A stretch of DNA of 64,000 nt from an uncultured Pelagibacteraceae bacterium (GCA_902595815.1 CACJRL010000008.1:1-64000), one strand, 5' to 3'. Shown: positions 7,167 to 16,983, counted from the first letter of the stretch. The notes: generated by a model not told the origin, from the letters alone. A program made the numbers and translations.

Positions 7167-9025
7167 TGGCTAAGCACAAAACAATCATTGAAGAATGTGA
7201 TGTACTAGTTGTCGGTGGAGGTATGGCTGGAACAGGCGCTACCTTTGAGGCAAGACACTGGGGAAGAGATTTAAAAATAATCTGTGTTGAAAAAGCAAAT
7301 ATAGATAGAAGTGGTGCCGTTGCACAAGGTCTTTACGCTATTAACTGTTATATGGGAATGCAGTGGGGCGAGAACATGCCAGAGGACCATGTACGGTACG
7401 CTAGAAATGACTTGATGGGTCTTGTTAGAGAAGATTTAGGTTATGACATGGCACGTCATGTAGACTCAACTGTTCACATGTTTGATGAATGGGGTCTTCC
7501 AATGATGAAAAATAAAGAAACTGGAAGATATCAAAGAGAAGGTAAGTGGCAAATAATGATACACGGTGAAAGTTACAAACCAATTGTGGCTGAAGCTGCA
7601 AAAAAATCTGCTGATAAAATTTATAACAGAATAATGATTACTCATCTTTTAAAAGATGAAAAAAATCCAAACCGAATAGCTGGTGCAGTTGGCTTTAATG
7701 TTAGAACTGGAAATTTTCATGTTTTTAAATCTAGAACAGTAGTTGTTTCTGCTGGAGGAGCATCTCACATATTTAAACCAAGAGCAGTTGGTGAAGGTAT
7801 GGGTAGAACATGGTATGCTCCTTGGAGTAATGGATCTGCTTATGCATTACCTATTCAAGCAGGTGCAAAAATGACTCAAATGGAAAATAGAATTGTACTT
7901 TGTAGATTTAAAGATGGCTATGGTCCAGTTGGAGCATATTTCCTTCATTTAAAAACATATACTCAAAATGCTAATGGTGAGAACTATGAAAAGAAATGGT
8001 ATGAAGCTACTAAAGAATTAGTAGGAGAATATATAGACCATCATCCAACACCAACTTGTTTAAGAAATCACGCATTTATTCAAGAAACAGCTGCAGGTGG
8101 TGGACCAATTCACATGGTTACAAAAGAAGCATTCCAAGACCCACACTTAGAAACAGTTGGATGGGAAAATTTCTTAGGAATGACGGTTGGACAAGCGGTA
8201 GTTTGGGCATCTCAAAATATTGATCCAAAATACACAAATCCTGAATTAACAACTTCAGAACCATATGTAATGGGATCTCATGCTACATGTTCAGGAGCAT
8301 GGGTTAGTGGACCAGAAGATATAGCGCCTGATGAATATTTCTGGGGATACAATAGAATGATGACTATCGATGGATTATTTGGAGCAGGAGATGCAGTTGG
8401 TGGAAGTGCTCATAAGTTTTCATCTGGTTCATTTACAGAAGGAAGGTTAGCATCTAAAGCTGCTGTTAAATATATTCAAGATAAAAAAGCTGATGATATC
8501 GAAGTTTCTGATGCACAATTAGAGAAGCTTAAAGAAGAAATATTTAAGCCAATTGAGAACTATACCGTGGGAAGAAATGAAATTACTGGAGGAACTGTTT
8601 CTCCAAGCTATATTTTACCTATACAAGGACTACAAAGACTACAAAAAATTATGGATGAATATTGTGGTGGATTAACAAATAATTACATGACAAATGATAA
8701 TCTACTTAAAAAAGGCTTAGAACAGCTACAATTACTTCAAGAAGACTTAGATCACGTCGGAGCAGAAGATTATCACCAATTGATGAGAGCATGGGAACTT
8801 AAGCATAGAGCTGTAACATCAGAATGTGTTGCTCATCATACTTTATTTAGAGAAGAAACGCGTTGGCCAGGCTATTATTATAGAGGCGATCATATGAAAC
8901 TTGATGATGAAAACTGGCATTGTTTAACTGTTTCTAGAAGAGATCCTGAAACTGGAAAATTTGAAATGGAGAAAAAGCCTGTTTATCATATAGTTGATGA
9001 TAAAGAGAAGAAGCAAGCTTCCTAA
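7166..9025 (+). CDS. aprA: Adenylylsulfate reductase alpha subunit
   Basis: This 619-aa flavoprotein subunit of dissimilatory APS reductase interconverts sulfite plus AMP with adenylylsulfate. The N-terminal dinucleotide fold VVGGGMAGTG (about residues 15-24) binds FAD, and the fumarate-reductase-like core extends to about residue 480, with GLFGAGDAVGGSAHKFSSGS as the second FAD contact. The length and the His-rich C-terminal part fit the family. Because SAR11 generally lacks assimilatory sulfate reduction, oxidation of sulfite released from sulfonates is the likely direction (inference). It overlaps aprB by 1 nt; a small NTF2-like protein gene follows after 9 nt. Confidence 0.93.
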   Translation: MAKHKTIIEECDVLVVGGGMAGTGATFEARHWGRDLKIICVEKANIDRSGAVAQGLYAINCYMGMQWGENMPEDHVRYARNDLMGLVREDLGYDMARHVDSTVHMFDEWGLPMMKNKETGRYQREGKWQIMIHGESYKPIVAEAAKKSADKIYNRIMITHLLKDEKNPNRIAGAVGFNVRTGNFHVFKSRTVVVSAGGASHIFKPRAVGEGMGRTWYAPWSNGSAYALPIQAGAKMTQMENRIVLCRFKDGYGPVGAYFLHLKTYTQNANGENYEKKWYEATKELVGEYIDHHPTPTCLRNHAFIQETAAGGGPIHMVTKEAFQDPHLETVGWENFLGMTVGQAVVWASQNIDPKYTNPELTTSEPYVMGSHATCSGAWVSGPEDIAPDEYFWGYNRMMTIDGLFGAGDAVGGSAHKFSSGSFTEGRLASKAAVKYIQDKKADDIEVSDAQLEKLKEEIFKPIENYTVGRNEITGGTVSPSYILPIQGLQRLQKIMDEYCGGLTNNYMTNDNLLKKGLEQLQLLQEDLDHVGAEDYHQLMRAWELKHRAVTSECVAHHTLFREETRWPGYYYRGDHMKLDDENWHCLTVSRRDPETGKFEMEKKPVYHIVDDKEKKQAS

Positions 9026-9034
9026 CCATTTTAG

Positions 9035-9385
9035 ATGAGTATTGTCGACAAATCAGACGAAGAAATCATTAAAATTGCTGATCCTATCTGGGATAACATG
9101 GTTAGATGTTCCAACATGAAAGATTACGGTGGTTTTACAAGAGATTTATCATCACAAATGCTTTACGGGGCTAACGAAGTAGAGCTTGGTAAGCAATGGG
9201 CAAGCAATAAGCTGATCTCAAGCCTTAAAGAGGGGTGTAAGGCTATAGGCTGTCTAAGAAGAGGCTTGTACGTAACTGTTATCTATAAACAAAACAGTAC
9301 AGAGATACCAGGAGACTTTTTAGGTCGACTTGTCCTTGGAGAAGAGGGAGATGAGGTCAAAGTCTTCGGGGCAACTATTTTTTAA
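9035..9385 (+). CDS. Small apr-operon protein, possible NTF2-like (DUF3887-like) fold
   Basis: A 116-aa soluble protein starting 9 nt after aprA, so almost certainly in the apr operon. The order of segments (ADPIWDNMVRCSN helix, DYGGFTRDLSSQML, then a RGLYVTVIYKQNS strand, a GRLVLGEEGDEVKV hairpin and the terminal FGATIF strand) is like NTF2-like/DUF3887-type domains, which bind small ligands or assemble as dimers. No catalytic residues are evident; three Cys are present, including a CKAIGC pair. It may assist APS reductase assembly or handle a sulfur intermediate, but this is only inference from position. Confidence 0.75.
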   Translation: MSIVDKSDEEIIKIADPIWDNMVRCSNMKDYGGFTRDLSSQMLYGANEVELGKQWASNKLISSLKEGCKAIGCLRRGLYVTVIYKQNSTEIPGDFLGRLVLGEEGDEVKVFGATIF

Positions 9386-9436
9386 ATTTAATTAAATATT
9401 ATTTGCATTTAATAAAACTTGTGGTATTTCGCGGGT

Positions 9437-9583
9437 ATGCTTCAAGCTTTTAATCAAAATATTAAGAAAATCCCTTTATTAGTTTCAAATCAGCTTTCAA
9501 AAATTATTAAATCTTTTCTATATCTTTTTATATTTTTTACTTGGGCAATTATAATCTTAGGAACATTTCAAAATTTTATTTAA
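9437..9583 (+). CDS. Small single-pass membrane protein (48 aa)
   Basis: ATG at 9437 to TAA at 9583 encodes 48 residues: a basic amphipathic first half ending around SKIIKS and a hydrophobic span from about residue 27 to 48 (FLYLFIFFTWAIIILGTF). It fits between the apr operon and the TauE gene in the same direction. The upstream GCGGG is a poor Shine-Dalgarno, so expression is uncertain. A tail-anchored small subunit for the sulfur machinery is possible; so is a chance ORF, since AT-rich DNA readily encodes hydrophobic residues. Confidence 0.45.
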   Translation: MLQAFNQNIKKIPLLVSNQLSKIIKSFLYLFIFFTWAIIILGTFQNFI

Positions 9584-9634
9584 TTTATTCTTATAATCAT
9601 TGACTTTAGATTATGAGAGGAATAGTTAGATTAT

Positions 9635-10720
9635 ATGGAATATTTTCTTCCAATAGCTCAAGTCGAGATTAACATACTCTTTATATTTGGTTTAAGTTTA
9701 GCAGTTGGTATTCTTTCAGGATTATTTGGTGTAGGCGGAGGATTTTTAATGACACCGTTTTTAATATTTTTAGGTATTCCACCTGCTTATGCAGTTCCAA
9801 ATGAAGCAAGTAACATTTTAGGAACATCAGTATCTGGTTCAACTACTCATTATTTAAAAGGTACATTAGATTATAAAATGGGATTGATGATTGTAGTCGG
9901 AGGAACTATTGGAACTTTACTTGGGATATTAACTTTTTCTTATTTTCAAGATATTGGAAAAATAAATATCGTTATCTCTTTAGCCTACATGTACATCTTA
10001 GCTATACTTGGAACTTTAATGCTTATTCAAGGAGTATCTGAAATTGATAAGGCAAGAAAAAAAATTGTTGTAAGAAAAAAATTACATACTCATTATTGGA
10101 TACATGGACTACCTTTTAGAATGCGTTTTAAAAAATCAAAAGTTTATGAAAGTGCATTTACTCCAATTATTATTGGTTTAATTGTCGGATATATTGCAGC
10201 AATTATGGGAGTGGGTGGTGCATTTATATTGGTTCCTGCAATGATTTATATTATTGGAATGCCAACTAAACTAATTCCTGGCACATCTTTGTTTGTTACA
10301 ATATTTGTAAGTGCAATCGTAACAGTTCTTCATGCTTTTAATTACGGAACAATTGATCTTGTTTTAGTTTTTGTACTTATACTTGGCTCAATTATTGGAG
10401 TTCAGTTTGGTCAAAAAATTGGTGAAAAAGTTGATAGCTCAGAATTTAAAACAATTTTAGCAGTACTTTTATTATTAGTTGGAATTGCAATTGCTTATGA
10501 CACTTTTATTAAAGAAGACGTAATCGTTGAAACAGTAGCAAATGGAACTAAAAACCTTGGTAACATTGCACAGTTTATTTTAGATTATTCGAAAGACCTT
10601 CCAGTTTTTTACGGACTTACATCAGTTGTATTAGCAGTAGTTCTTGGAATTGGAGCTGCAATTTTAAGAAATTATATTTCTAAGTGGAACAAAGCAAGAG
10701 AAGCTAAGCTTAAAGCTTAG
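9635..10720 (+). CDS. tauE: Sulfite/organosulfonate exporter, TauE/SafE family
   Basis: A 361-aa polytopic protein with the tandem repeat of TauE/SafE (former DUF81): [14 protein letters not shown] near residue 30 and [15 protein letters not shown] near residue 190, each followed by a NEAS/GTSLF-type segment. It is longer than a typical 250-aa member owing to a basic cytoplasmic loop between the halves (about 130-170) and an extra C-terminal TM. The family exports sulfite, sulfonates or related anions across the inner membrane. Neighbouring apr, suy and xsc genes support export of sulfite or sulfate made from sulfonates. It converges with suyB, the two stops overlapping by 4 nt. Confidence 0.85.
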   Translation: MEYFLPIAQVEINILFIFGLSLAVGILSGLFGVGGGFLMTPFLIFLGIPPAYAVPNEASNILGTSVSGSTTHYLKGTLDYKMGLMIVVGGTIGTLLGILTFSYFQDIGKINIVISLAYMYILAILGTLMLIQGVSEIDKARKKIVVRKKLHTHYWIHGLPFRMRFKKSKVYESAFTPIIIGLIVGYIAAIMGVGGAFILVPAMIYIIGMPTKLIPGTSLFVTIFVSAIVTVLHAFNYGTIDLVLVFVLILGSIIGVQFGQKIGEKVDSSEFKTILAVLLLLVGIAIAYDTFIKEDVIVETVANGTKNLGNIAQFILDYSKDLPVFYGLTSVVLAVVLGIGAAILRNYISKWNKAREAKLKA

Positions 10721-11883
10721 GCACTTCTGTATAATTTAGTCATAACAAATTCTCTATGACCAAGTGCTTCAGCACAAGTTAATCTTCCGTTTGCAACTCT
10801 TATCGTTGCTTTAATTAATTCGTCACCTGCTTCATCTAAATTCATTTCTCTTGATAAGATTTTAGAAACATCAACATCAATATGTTCACTCATAGTTCTA
10901 GCAGTTAAAGGATTAGCTGTTAGTTTAACAACTGGTTCAATCGGGTTTCCAATTATATTTCCTTGTCCAGTTGGAAATAGATGAAGATTAAATCCTCCTG
11001 CAGCTTGTAAAGTTACACATTCTGCAGCAGCTGATGAGGTATCCATAAAGTATAAACCTGGACCTTTAGTTGGTTCTTCTGCTGGCTCTAGTACATCAAT
11101 AAATTTACATCCACCAATTTTTTGAAAGTTTCCAAAAGCTTTTTCTTCAATTGTAGTAAGTCCACCTGCTATATTTCCGGCCGTTGGTTGACTTTCGGAA
11201 AGATCGTCTGTTGCTTCTTTTAAGATAAAATCATTATACGAACTCCAAGTTTTTCTAAACTTTTCTTGAGCTTCAGGAGTTTTTCCTCTTTTTTCACATA
11301 CAGTTTCAGCACCCGTCAGCTCAGATGTTTCACCAAAACATAAATGAACACCAAGGGGCTCTAATTTATCCATTAAATTTCCAACTGTAGGATTTGAGGC
11401 TAATCCTGATGTTGTATCAGACTCTCCGCATTTAACTGAAATCCATAAATCACTTATAGGACGCTCTTCTCTTTGTTTCTCAGATGCCCAAATTGAAAAT
11501 TCTTGAGCTTTCTTTGAAACTCTTGCTATAGTGTCTATATCTCCTACACCTTCTATACTAAAACCTTCAACTGGTTTTCCAGTTGTTGCAATTGCATCAA
11601 CAATTCTTTTTGTCCATTTAGGCTCAATACCTATAACTATAACTGCTGCAACATTTGGATTTTTCCCTGTTCCAATCATTGTTCTAAAATGAAGCTCTAA
11701 GTCTGCTCCAAATTGCAATCTTCCATAAGAATGTGGAAGTGCAATCGTACCTTTAATATTATTAGCTACAGCTTCAGCACAAGCATTTGAAATATCATCA
11801 ACAGGTAAAATTATTACGTGATTTCTTGTACCTGTTCTTCCATCTTCTCTTTTATATCCTAAAAACGTTTTTGGAATTTCCAT
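10717..11883 (-). CDS. suyB: Sulfolactate sulfo-lyase large subunit
   Basis: This 388-aa protein belongs to the UxaA/GarD (altronate/galactarate dehydratase) C-terminal family: it starts [17 protein letters not shown] and contains [15 protein letters not shown], the Cys/metal region of the family. Paired with a SAF-domain small subunit one nucleotide upstream, it fits SuyB of the two-subunit enzyme that cleaves (R)-sulfolactate to pyruvate and sulfite. Altronate dehydratase is the alternative, but the surrounding apr, tauE and xsc genes strongly favour a sulfonate substrate. It converges with tauE. Confidence 0.82.
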   Translation of the reverse strand: MEIPKTFLGYKREDGRTGTRNHVIILPVDDISNACAEAVANNIKGTIALPHSYGRLQFGADLELHFRTMIGTGKNPNVAAVIVIGIEPKWTKRIVDAIATTGKPVEGFSIEGVGDIDTIARVSKKAQEFSIWASEKQREERPISDLWISVKCGESDTTSGLASNPTVGNLMDKLEPLGVHLCFGETSELTGAETVCEKRGKTPEAQEKFRKTWSSYNDFILKEATDDLSESQPTAGNIAGGLTTIEEKAFGNFQKIGGCKFIDVLEPAEEPTKGPGLYFMDTSSAAAECVTLQAAGGFNLHLFPTGQGNIIGNPIEPVVKLTANPLTARTMSEHIDVDVSKILSREMNLDEAGDELIKATIRVANGRLTCAEALGHREFVMTKLYRSA

Positions 11884-11884
11884 T

Positions 11885-12172
11885 TTACCACTTTTTAGTT
11901 TTTACGTTGTGAACATGTACATGCTCACCTTTTTTAATTGATTTTACTACTTTTCCAATATCGTGCCCGTACTTTAATATTGTATCTCCCTCGTTAAGAT
12001 CAGTCATAGCAATTTTATGACCCAAAGGTATTTCATCCATCGATTGAATTTTTACCGATTTATCATTTTCCATAATCCAGCAATCGCAGTCTTGTTTAGG
12101 AGTAATTTTTTCAATAACTACAACGCCTACATTGTCTTTTTCATCGTGGATTATAATATCTGTGCCAGCCAT
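11885..12172 (-). CDS. suyA: Sulfolactate sulfo-lyase small subunit
   Basis: A 95-aa SAF-domain protein, the small partner of UxaA-type lyases, with the [22 protein letters not shown] segment shared by SuyA and UxaA N-terminal domains. The frame extends to a TTG at 12205, but the ATG at 12172 gives the usual length and lies downstream of the -10 element at 12211-12206, so it is chosen here. The stop is followed by one base and then the suyB ATG, so the subunits are co-translated. The product acts with SuyB on sulfolactate in the cytoplasm. Confidence 0.8.
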   Translation of the reverse strand: MAGTDIIIHDEKDNVGVVVIEKITPKQDCDCWIMENDKSVKIQSMDEIPLGHKIAMTDLNEGDTILKYGHDIGKVVKSIKKGEHVHVHNVKTKKW

Positions 12173-12205
12173 TGTGACGATTTCTTTGTTTGAAATTCGA
12201 TCCAA

Positions 12206-12233
12206 TTTATATATGAATTGGGCACTTTGACAA
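12206..12233 (-). promoter_or_regulatory. Candidate suyAB promoter
   Basis: On the minus strand, TTGTCA (12233-12228), a 16-nt spacer and TATAAA (12211-12206) form a good sigma-70-like promoter in the divergent suyA-xsc gap. Transcription would begin inside the TTG-extended frame of suyA, supporting the internal ATG at 12172. The overlapping plus-strand TTGACA (12227-12232) has no properly spaced -10 before xsc, so xsc's own promoter is unclear. Confidence 0.4.
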
Positions 12234-12262
12234 TTAAAAAATAGAATTAAGAAGGATTTGAT

Positions 12263-14047
12263 ATGGCTAAAATGACAACCGAGGAAGCTTTTGTAAAAGT
12301 TTTACAAATGCATGGCATCGAACATTCGTTTGGTATCATTGGCTCTGCATTCATGCCTATTTCTGATCTTTTCCCAGAAGCCGGAATAACTTTTTGGGAT
12401 GTTGCTCACGAAACAAATGGTGGATTGATTGCTGATGGTTACACGAGAGCAACTGGAAAAATGTCAATGGTGATTGCTCAAAATGGTCCAGGTATAACAG
12501 GACTTGTTACACCAATAAAAACCGCTTACTGGAATCACACTCCACTATTATTAGTTACACCTCAAGCTGCAAACAAAACTATGGGCCAAGGTGGCTTTCA
12601 AGAAGTAGAGCAAATGAATTTATTTAAAGACATGGTGTGTTATCAAGAAGAAGTTAGAGACCCATCAAGAATGGCAGAAGTTTTAAACAGAGTAATAGAA
12701 AAAGCATTTAGAGGGTCAGCGCCTGCACAAATAAATGTACCAAGAGATTTTTGGACACAAGTTATAGATATAGAGTTACCTCCAATTGTAAGATTTGAAA
12801 GACAAGGTGGTGGAAAAGATGCTGTTGATAGAGCTGCGAAATTATTATCAGAAGCAAAATTTCCAGTAATTTTATCTGGTGCTGGAGTTGTTATAGGCGA
12901 TGCCATTGATGATTGTAAAAAATTAGCAGAAAAATTGGATGCACCTGTGTGTAATGGTTATCAACATAACGATAGCTTTCCAGGAAGTCATCCATTAGCT
13001 GTTGGCCCATTAGGTTATAATGGATCTAAAGCTGCAATGGAATTAATTTCAAAAGCTGATGTAGTTTTAGCATTAGGAACAAGATTAAATCCATTTTCAA
13101 CATTGCCAGGATATGGAATTGATTACTGGCCAAAAGATGCAACAATTATTCAAGTAGATATGAATCCCGATCGTATTGGTTTAACTAAGAAAGTTACAGT
13201 TGGTATTTGCGGTGATGCTAAAATGGTAGCTCAACAGATATTAGAAAAACTTTCATCAAACGCAGGAGATAATGGTAGAGAAGATAGAAAAAATCTAATT
13301 CATCAAACTAAATCTGCATGGTTGCAAACTCTTACAAGTTTAGATCATGAGGATGATGATCCAGGCACCGTATGGAACAAAGAAGCAAGAGAAAGAGATA
13401 AAGATAGAATGTCTCCAAGACAAGCATGGAGAGCTATTCAAGCTGGAATGCCAGAAGATGTTATAATTTCAAGCGATATTGGAAATAATTGTGCAATTGG
13501 TAATGCATACCCAACATTCGAAAAACCAAGAAAATATTTGGCACCAGGTTTATTTGGACCATGTGGTTATGGATTTCCATCTATTCTTGGAGCAAAAATT
13601 GGATGCCCAAATACTCCAGTTATAGGTTTTGCTGGTGATGGAGCTTTTGGAATAAGCATGAATGAAATGAGTTCGTGTGCAAGAGAAGAGTGGCCAGCAA
13701 TAACAATGGTAATTTTTAGAAATTATCAATGGGGCGCTGAAAAAAGAAATTCAATATTATGGTTTGATGATAACTTTGTTGGAACAGAGTTAGATCCAGA
13801 ATTAAGTTATGCAAAAGTTGCTAATGCATGTGGTTTAAAAGGTGTAATTGCAAAAACAATGGAAGAAACCACTAAAGCTATTAAACAATCATGTGAAGAT
13901 CAGAAAAAAGGTATTACTACATTTATTGAAATAATTCTAAATCAAGAATTAGGTGAGCCATTCAGAAGAGATGCTATGAAAAAACCAGTTAAAGTAGCTG
14001 GTATAAGCAAGAGTGATATGAAACCTCAAAAGTCTCTTGTTAGTTGA
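12263..14047 (+). CDS. xsc: Sulfoacetaldehyde acetyltransferase
   Basis: A 594-aa thiamine-diphosphate enzyme. It has the N-terminal PYR domain with the catalytic Glu in AHETNGG (Glu50), a central domain and a PP domain with the TPP-binding FAGDGAFGISMNE near residue 455. Length and overall sequence match Xsc, which converts sulfoacetaldehyde and phosphate to acetyl phosphate and sulfite, the central desulfonation step for taurine and isethionate. No pta gene is adjacent, so acetyl-CoA formation must use a gene elsewhere. AAGGAT 7-8 nt upstream supports the start. It is divergent from suyAB, next to the apr sulfite-oxidation genes. Confidence 0.88.
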   Translation: MAKMTTEEAFVKVLQMHGIEHSFGIIGSAFMPISDLFPEAGITFWDVAHETNGGLIADGYTRATGKMSMVIAQNGPGITGLVTPIKTAYWNHTPLLLVTPQAANKTMGQGGFQEVEQMNLFKDMVCYQEEVRDPSRMAEVLNRVIEKAFRGSAPAQINVPRDFWTQVIDIELPPIVRFERQGGGKDAVDRAAKLLSEAKFPVILSGAGVVIGDAIDDCKKLAEKLDAPVCNGYQHNDSFPGSHPLAVGPLGYNGSKAAMELISKADVVLALGTRLNPFSTLPGYGIDYWPKDATIIQVDMNPDRIGLTKKVTVGICGDAKMVAQQILEKLSSNAGDNGREDRKNLIHQTKSAWLQTLTSLDHEDDDPGTVWNKEARERDKDRMSPRQAWRAIQAGMPEDVIISSDIGNNCAIGNAYPTFEKPRKYLAPGLFGPCGYGFPSILGAKIGCPNTPVIGFAGDGAFGISMNEMSSCAREEWPAITMVIFRNYQWGAEKRNSILWFDDNFVGTELDPELSYAKVANACGLKGVIAKTMEETTKAIKQSCEDQKKGITTFIEIILNQELGEPFRRDAMKKPVKVAGISKSDMKPQKSLVS

Positions 14048-14093
14048 GATTAGTAAAATTTCATTATAAAAATAATTAACTGTCAGGAAATAA

Positions 14094-15671
14094 ATGAAAG
14101 TTAAGAATATTCTTTTTATAATGGCTGATCAACTTAGGTGGGATTACCTTTCATGTTATGGTCATCCACATTTAAAAACTCCACACTTAGATAATTTGGC
14201 AAAAAAAGGTGTAATGTTTGAGTCTGCTTATGTTCAAGCACCTGTATGTGGACCATCAAGAGCATCTTACTACACAGGAAGAACAGTATTTAGTCATGGG
14301 TCTACTTGGAACCAAGTACCACTGCCAATTGGAGAATTAACTATTGGTGATTACTTGAGGCAGTCAGGAATAAAAACTTGTGTTGTCGGCAAAACACATA
14401 TGAGACCTGATATTAATAGCATGAATAGATTGGGAATTTCAAAAACAACAGAAATTGGTTCTGTAGTAATGGAACCAGGGTTTGATCCTTATGAGAGAGA
14501 TGATGGTCTTCATCCAAACAACATTATGAAAAAATCTGAAAAAAAATTATCCTATAACGAATGGTTAAATAAATTAGGTTATGAAGGAGATAATCCATGG
14601 GATAGCTGGGCTAATTCAGTTGAAGGAGAAAATGGAGAAGTTTTAAGTGGATGGAGATTAAGAAATTCAAATAAACCATCTAGGTTACCCGAAAAACATT
14701 CAGAAACTGCATTTATGACTAATAGAGCAATCGATTTTATAAAAGAAACCAAAGAACAATGGTTTTTACATCTATCATATATAAAACCACATTGGCCCTA
14801 TATTGCACCTGCTCCATATCACAATATGTATTCGCAAAATCAATTTTATCCTGTTCAAAGATCAGACTCAGAAAAAAATATTAATCATCCTGTCTACAAA
14901 GCTTTTATGGAGAATAGTATTTCAAAAACGTTTTCACAAGAAAACGTAAGAGAGACAGTTCTTGCTGGTTATATGGGTTTAATCAAACAAATTGATGACA
15001 ATCTTGGAAGACTTTTTAAGTTTTTGGAAGAAAATGGGAATATGCAAGATACTATGATTGTTTTTACTTCAGATCATGGTGATTATCATGGCGATCATTG
15101 GCTTGGTGAAAAAGAATTATTTCATGAACAAATAGTAAAAGTACCGATGATTATTTATGATCCAAGTGAAGACGCAAATAAAACAAGGGGAAAAAAAGAG
15201 AAAAGATTTATAGAGGCAATTGATTTACTTCCAACATTTTTAGATGCTGTAGAAAGTAATGCGAGCAAACATAGACTTGAAGGTTCTTCTTTAATTCCAA
15301 TTCTAAGAGATGAAAAAATTAGTAAATGGAGAGAGAGTGTATTTAGCGAGATAGATTATTCATTTAATGAAGCAAGAAAAATTTTAAATATAGGCGCTTC
15401 AGATGCAAGAGCCTATATGATTAGAAACGATAAATGGAAATATATTTATTATAAAGGTTTTCCACCACAATTATTTGATTTAGAAAAAGATAAAGATGAA
15501 TTTAATGATCTTGGTCAATCTAAAGAACATCAAAACATACTAAATCAAATGAAAGATATTTTACTAGAAAGATTAACAGATCGAAAAAATAGAACTGCCG
15601 CTGACGATGAATTTGTTTTGAAAGAGAGAGATTATTCTGAAGATGGTGGTATAATGATTGGTGTTTGGTAA
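14094..15671 (+). CDS. Sulfatase-family hydrolase
   Basis: A 525-aa alkaline-phosphatase-superfamily enzyme. Metal ligand Asp12 sits in FIMADQLRWD, and Cys52 in VCGPSR is the CxPSR site that would be converted to formylglycine, as in type I sulfatases and phosphonate monoester hydrolases. A second metal site is in FTSDHGDYHGDH, with the downstream KVPMIIYDP segment typical of choline-sulfatase or arylsulfatase relatives. No signal peptide is seen, so it is probably cytoplasmic. It stands after xsc and converges with the TRAP genes 1 nt away. Substrate is unknown; an organosulfate fits the sulfur context. Confidence 0.85.
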   Translation: MKVKNILFIMADQLRWDYLSCYGHPHLKTPHLDNLAKKGVMFESAYVQAPVCGPSRASYYTGRTVFSHGSTWNQVPLPIGELTIGDYLRQSGIKTCVVGKTHMRPDINSMNRLGISKTTEIGSVVMEPGFDPYERDDGLHPNNIMKKSEKKLSYNEWLNKLGYEGDNPWDSWANSVEGENGEVLSGWRLRNSNKPSRLPEKHSETAFMTNRAIDFIKETKEQWFLHLSYIKPHWPYIAPAPYHNMYSQNQFYPVQRSDSEKNINHPVYKAFMENSISKTFSQENVRETVLAGYMGLIKQIDDNLGRLFKFLEENGNMQDTMIVFTSDHGDYHGDHWLGEKELFHEQIVKVPMIIYDPSEDANKTRGKKEKRFIEAIDLLPTFLDAVESNASKHRLEGSSLIPILRDEKISKWRESVFSEIDYSFNEARKILNIGASDARAYMIRNDKWKYIYYKGFPPQLFDLEKDKDEFNDLGQSKEHQNILNQMKDILLERLTDRKNRTAADDEFVLKERDYSEDGGIMIGVW

Positions 15672-15672
15672 T

Positions 15673-16983
15673 CTAAGGATACATTAAACTCGGCAAGTAC
15701 AAACATAAAGCTGGAAAAGCTATTAATAACGCAAGTCTAATAACATCAGTAATTAAGAACGGCAAAGTACCAAACCAAATTGTTTGAAGAGGCGTTTTGT
15801 TCATTACTCCTTTAATTACAAACAAATTCATACCAACTGGAGGTGAAATCAACCCAAATTCAACGACAATTACAGCAAATATTCCAAACCATACTGGATC
15901 AATTCCAGCATCAGAAATTACTGGATAAAAAACAGGAATAGTTAAAAATAACATTGCAAGAGAGTCCATTACAGTTCCAAGAACTAAATAAATAGCGCAT
16001 ATAACTAAAATAATCCCTAATGGAGTTAGTTGAAGATCATTAATAAAATCTACTACTGTGAACGGTAATTGAGTGACTGTTATTAAAAAATTAAAAACAC
16101 TTGCACCAATAACAATTAAATAAAGAGCACCAACAGTTTTAACGGTATCCCATATAGAATTTCTGAGTAGTTCAATTGTTAGCTCACCCCTAAAAAAAAT
16201 AAATATGATCACCAAAATGACCCCAACTGCTGCACTTTCAGTAGCTGTAAAGAAACCAAGATAAAGACCACCCATAATTATCGCAAAGATTAAAAATATT
16301 GGAAAAACTTTTGTTAGAGCAGATATTCTATCTCTTGCAGTCATTTTTTCTCCATGACCCCCTTGATCAGGGTAAATTACTAAATAAACTCTGATAGCGA
16401 TCATATATAAAACTACTGCAATCAATCCTGGTATCAGAGCTGCAAAAAATAATTGCTGTATCGATTGCTCAGTTAAATAGGCATAAATTATCAATATTAC
16501 ACTCGGTGGAATTATAATTCCTAATGTTCCACCTGATGCAACTGAACCACTTATTAATGCATCGCTGTACCCGTGTCTTTTCATTTCTGGTCCAGCCATT
16601 TGTGACATTGTTGCTGCTGTAGCTATTGAAGATCCACAAATCATTCCAAATCCAGCACACGCACCAACAGTAGACATTGCTAATCCACCTTTATAGTGAC
16701 CAACTACTGCATAGGCTGCATCATATAAATTTCGGGATAAGTTTGCTCTATTTGCAAGATTTCCCATCAAAACAAAAAGAGGTAATACAGATAAAGTGTA
16801 TTTAGAGACAGCTTCAAACGGAGCAGTTCCTAAAACAAAAAGAGCTTGCTCAAAACCTGTTATTAAAGCAAAACCTGTAAAACCAACTACCAACATTGAA
16901 ATACCTATTGGAACATTTAATGCCATAAGAATTAGTACGACTAAAAAAGATAACGAGCCGCTTACAATTGGATCAAAACTCAT
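15673..16983 (-). CDS. dctM: TRAP transporter large permease DctM
   Basis: A 436-aa, about 12-TM large permease of a tripartite ATP-independent periplasmic transporter. It shows the DctM features ALNVPIGISM, GSSIATAATMSQMAGPEM and GGTLGIIIPPSVILIIYA. It drives uptake of an organic acid using the sodium gradient with its DctQ partner, whose gene overlaps by 4 nt. The binding-protein gene for this set is probably the dctP at 18404, on the other strand beyond a hydrolase gene; no dctP lies on this strand. Confidence 0.92.
   Translation of the reverse strand: MSFDPIVSGSLSFLVVLILMALNVPIGISMLVVGFTGFALITGFEQALFVLGTAPFEAVSKYTLSVLPLFVLMGNLANRANLSRNLYDAAYAVVGHYKGGLAMSTVGACAGFGMICGSSIATAATMSQMAGPEMKRHGYSDALISGSVASGGTLGIIIPPSVILIIYAYLTEQSIQQLFFAALIPGLIAVVLYMIAIRVYLVIYPDQGGHGEKMTARDRISALTKVFPIFLIFAIIMGGLYLGFFTATESAAVGVILVIIFIFFRGELTIELLRNSIWDTVKTVGALYLIVIGASVFNFLITVTQLPFTVVDFINDLQLTPLGIILVICAIYLVLGTVMDSLAMLFLTIPVFYPVISDAGIDPVWFGIFAVIVVEFGLISPPVGMNLFVIKGVMNKTPLQTIWFGTLPFLITDVIRLALLIAFPALCLYLPSLMYP

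Noticed and set aside
12227-12232. TTGACA as a -35 element for xsc
   Set aside because: No -10 element occurs at 16-18 nt before the start; the same bases fit the minus-strand suyA promoter better.
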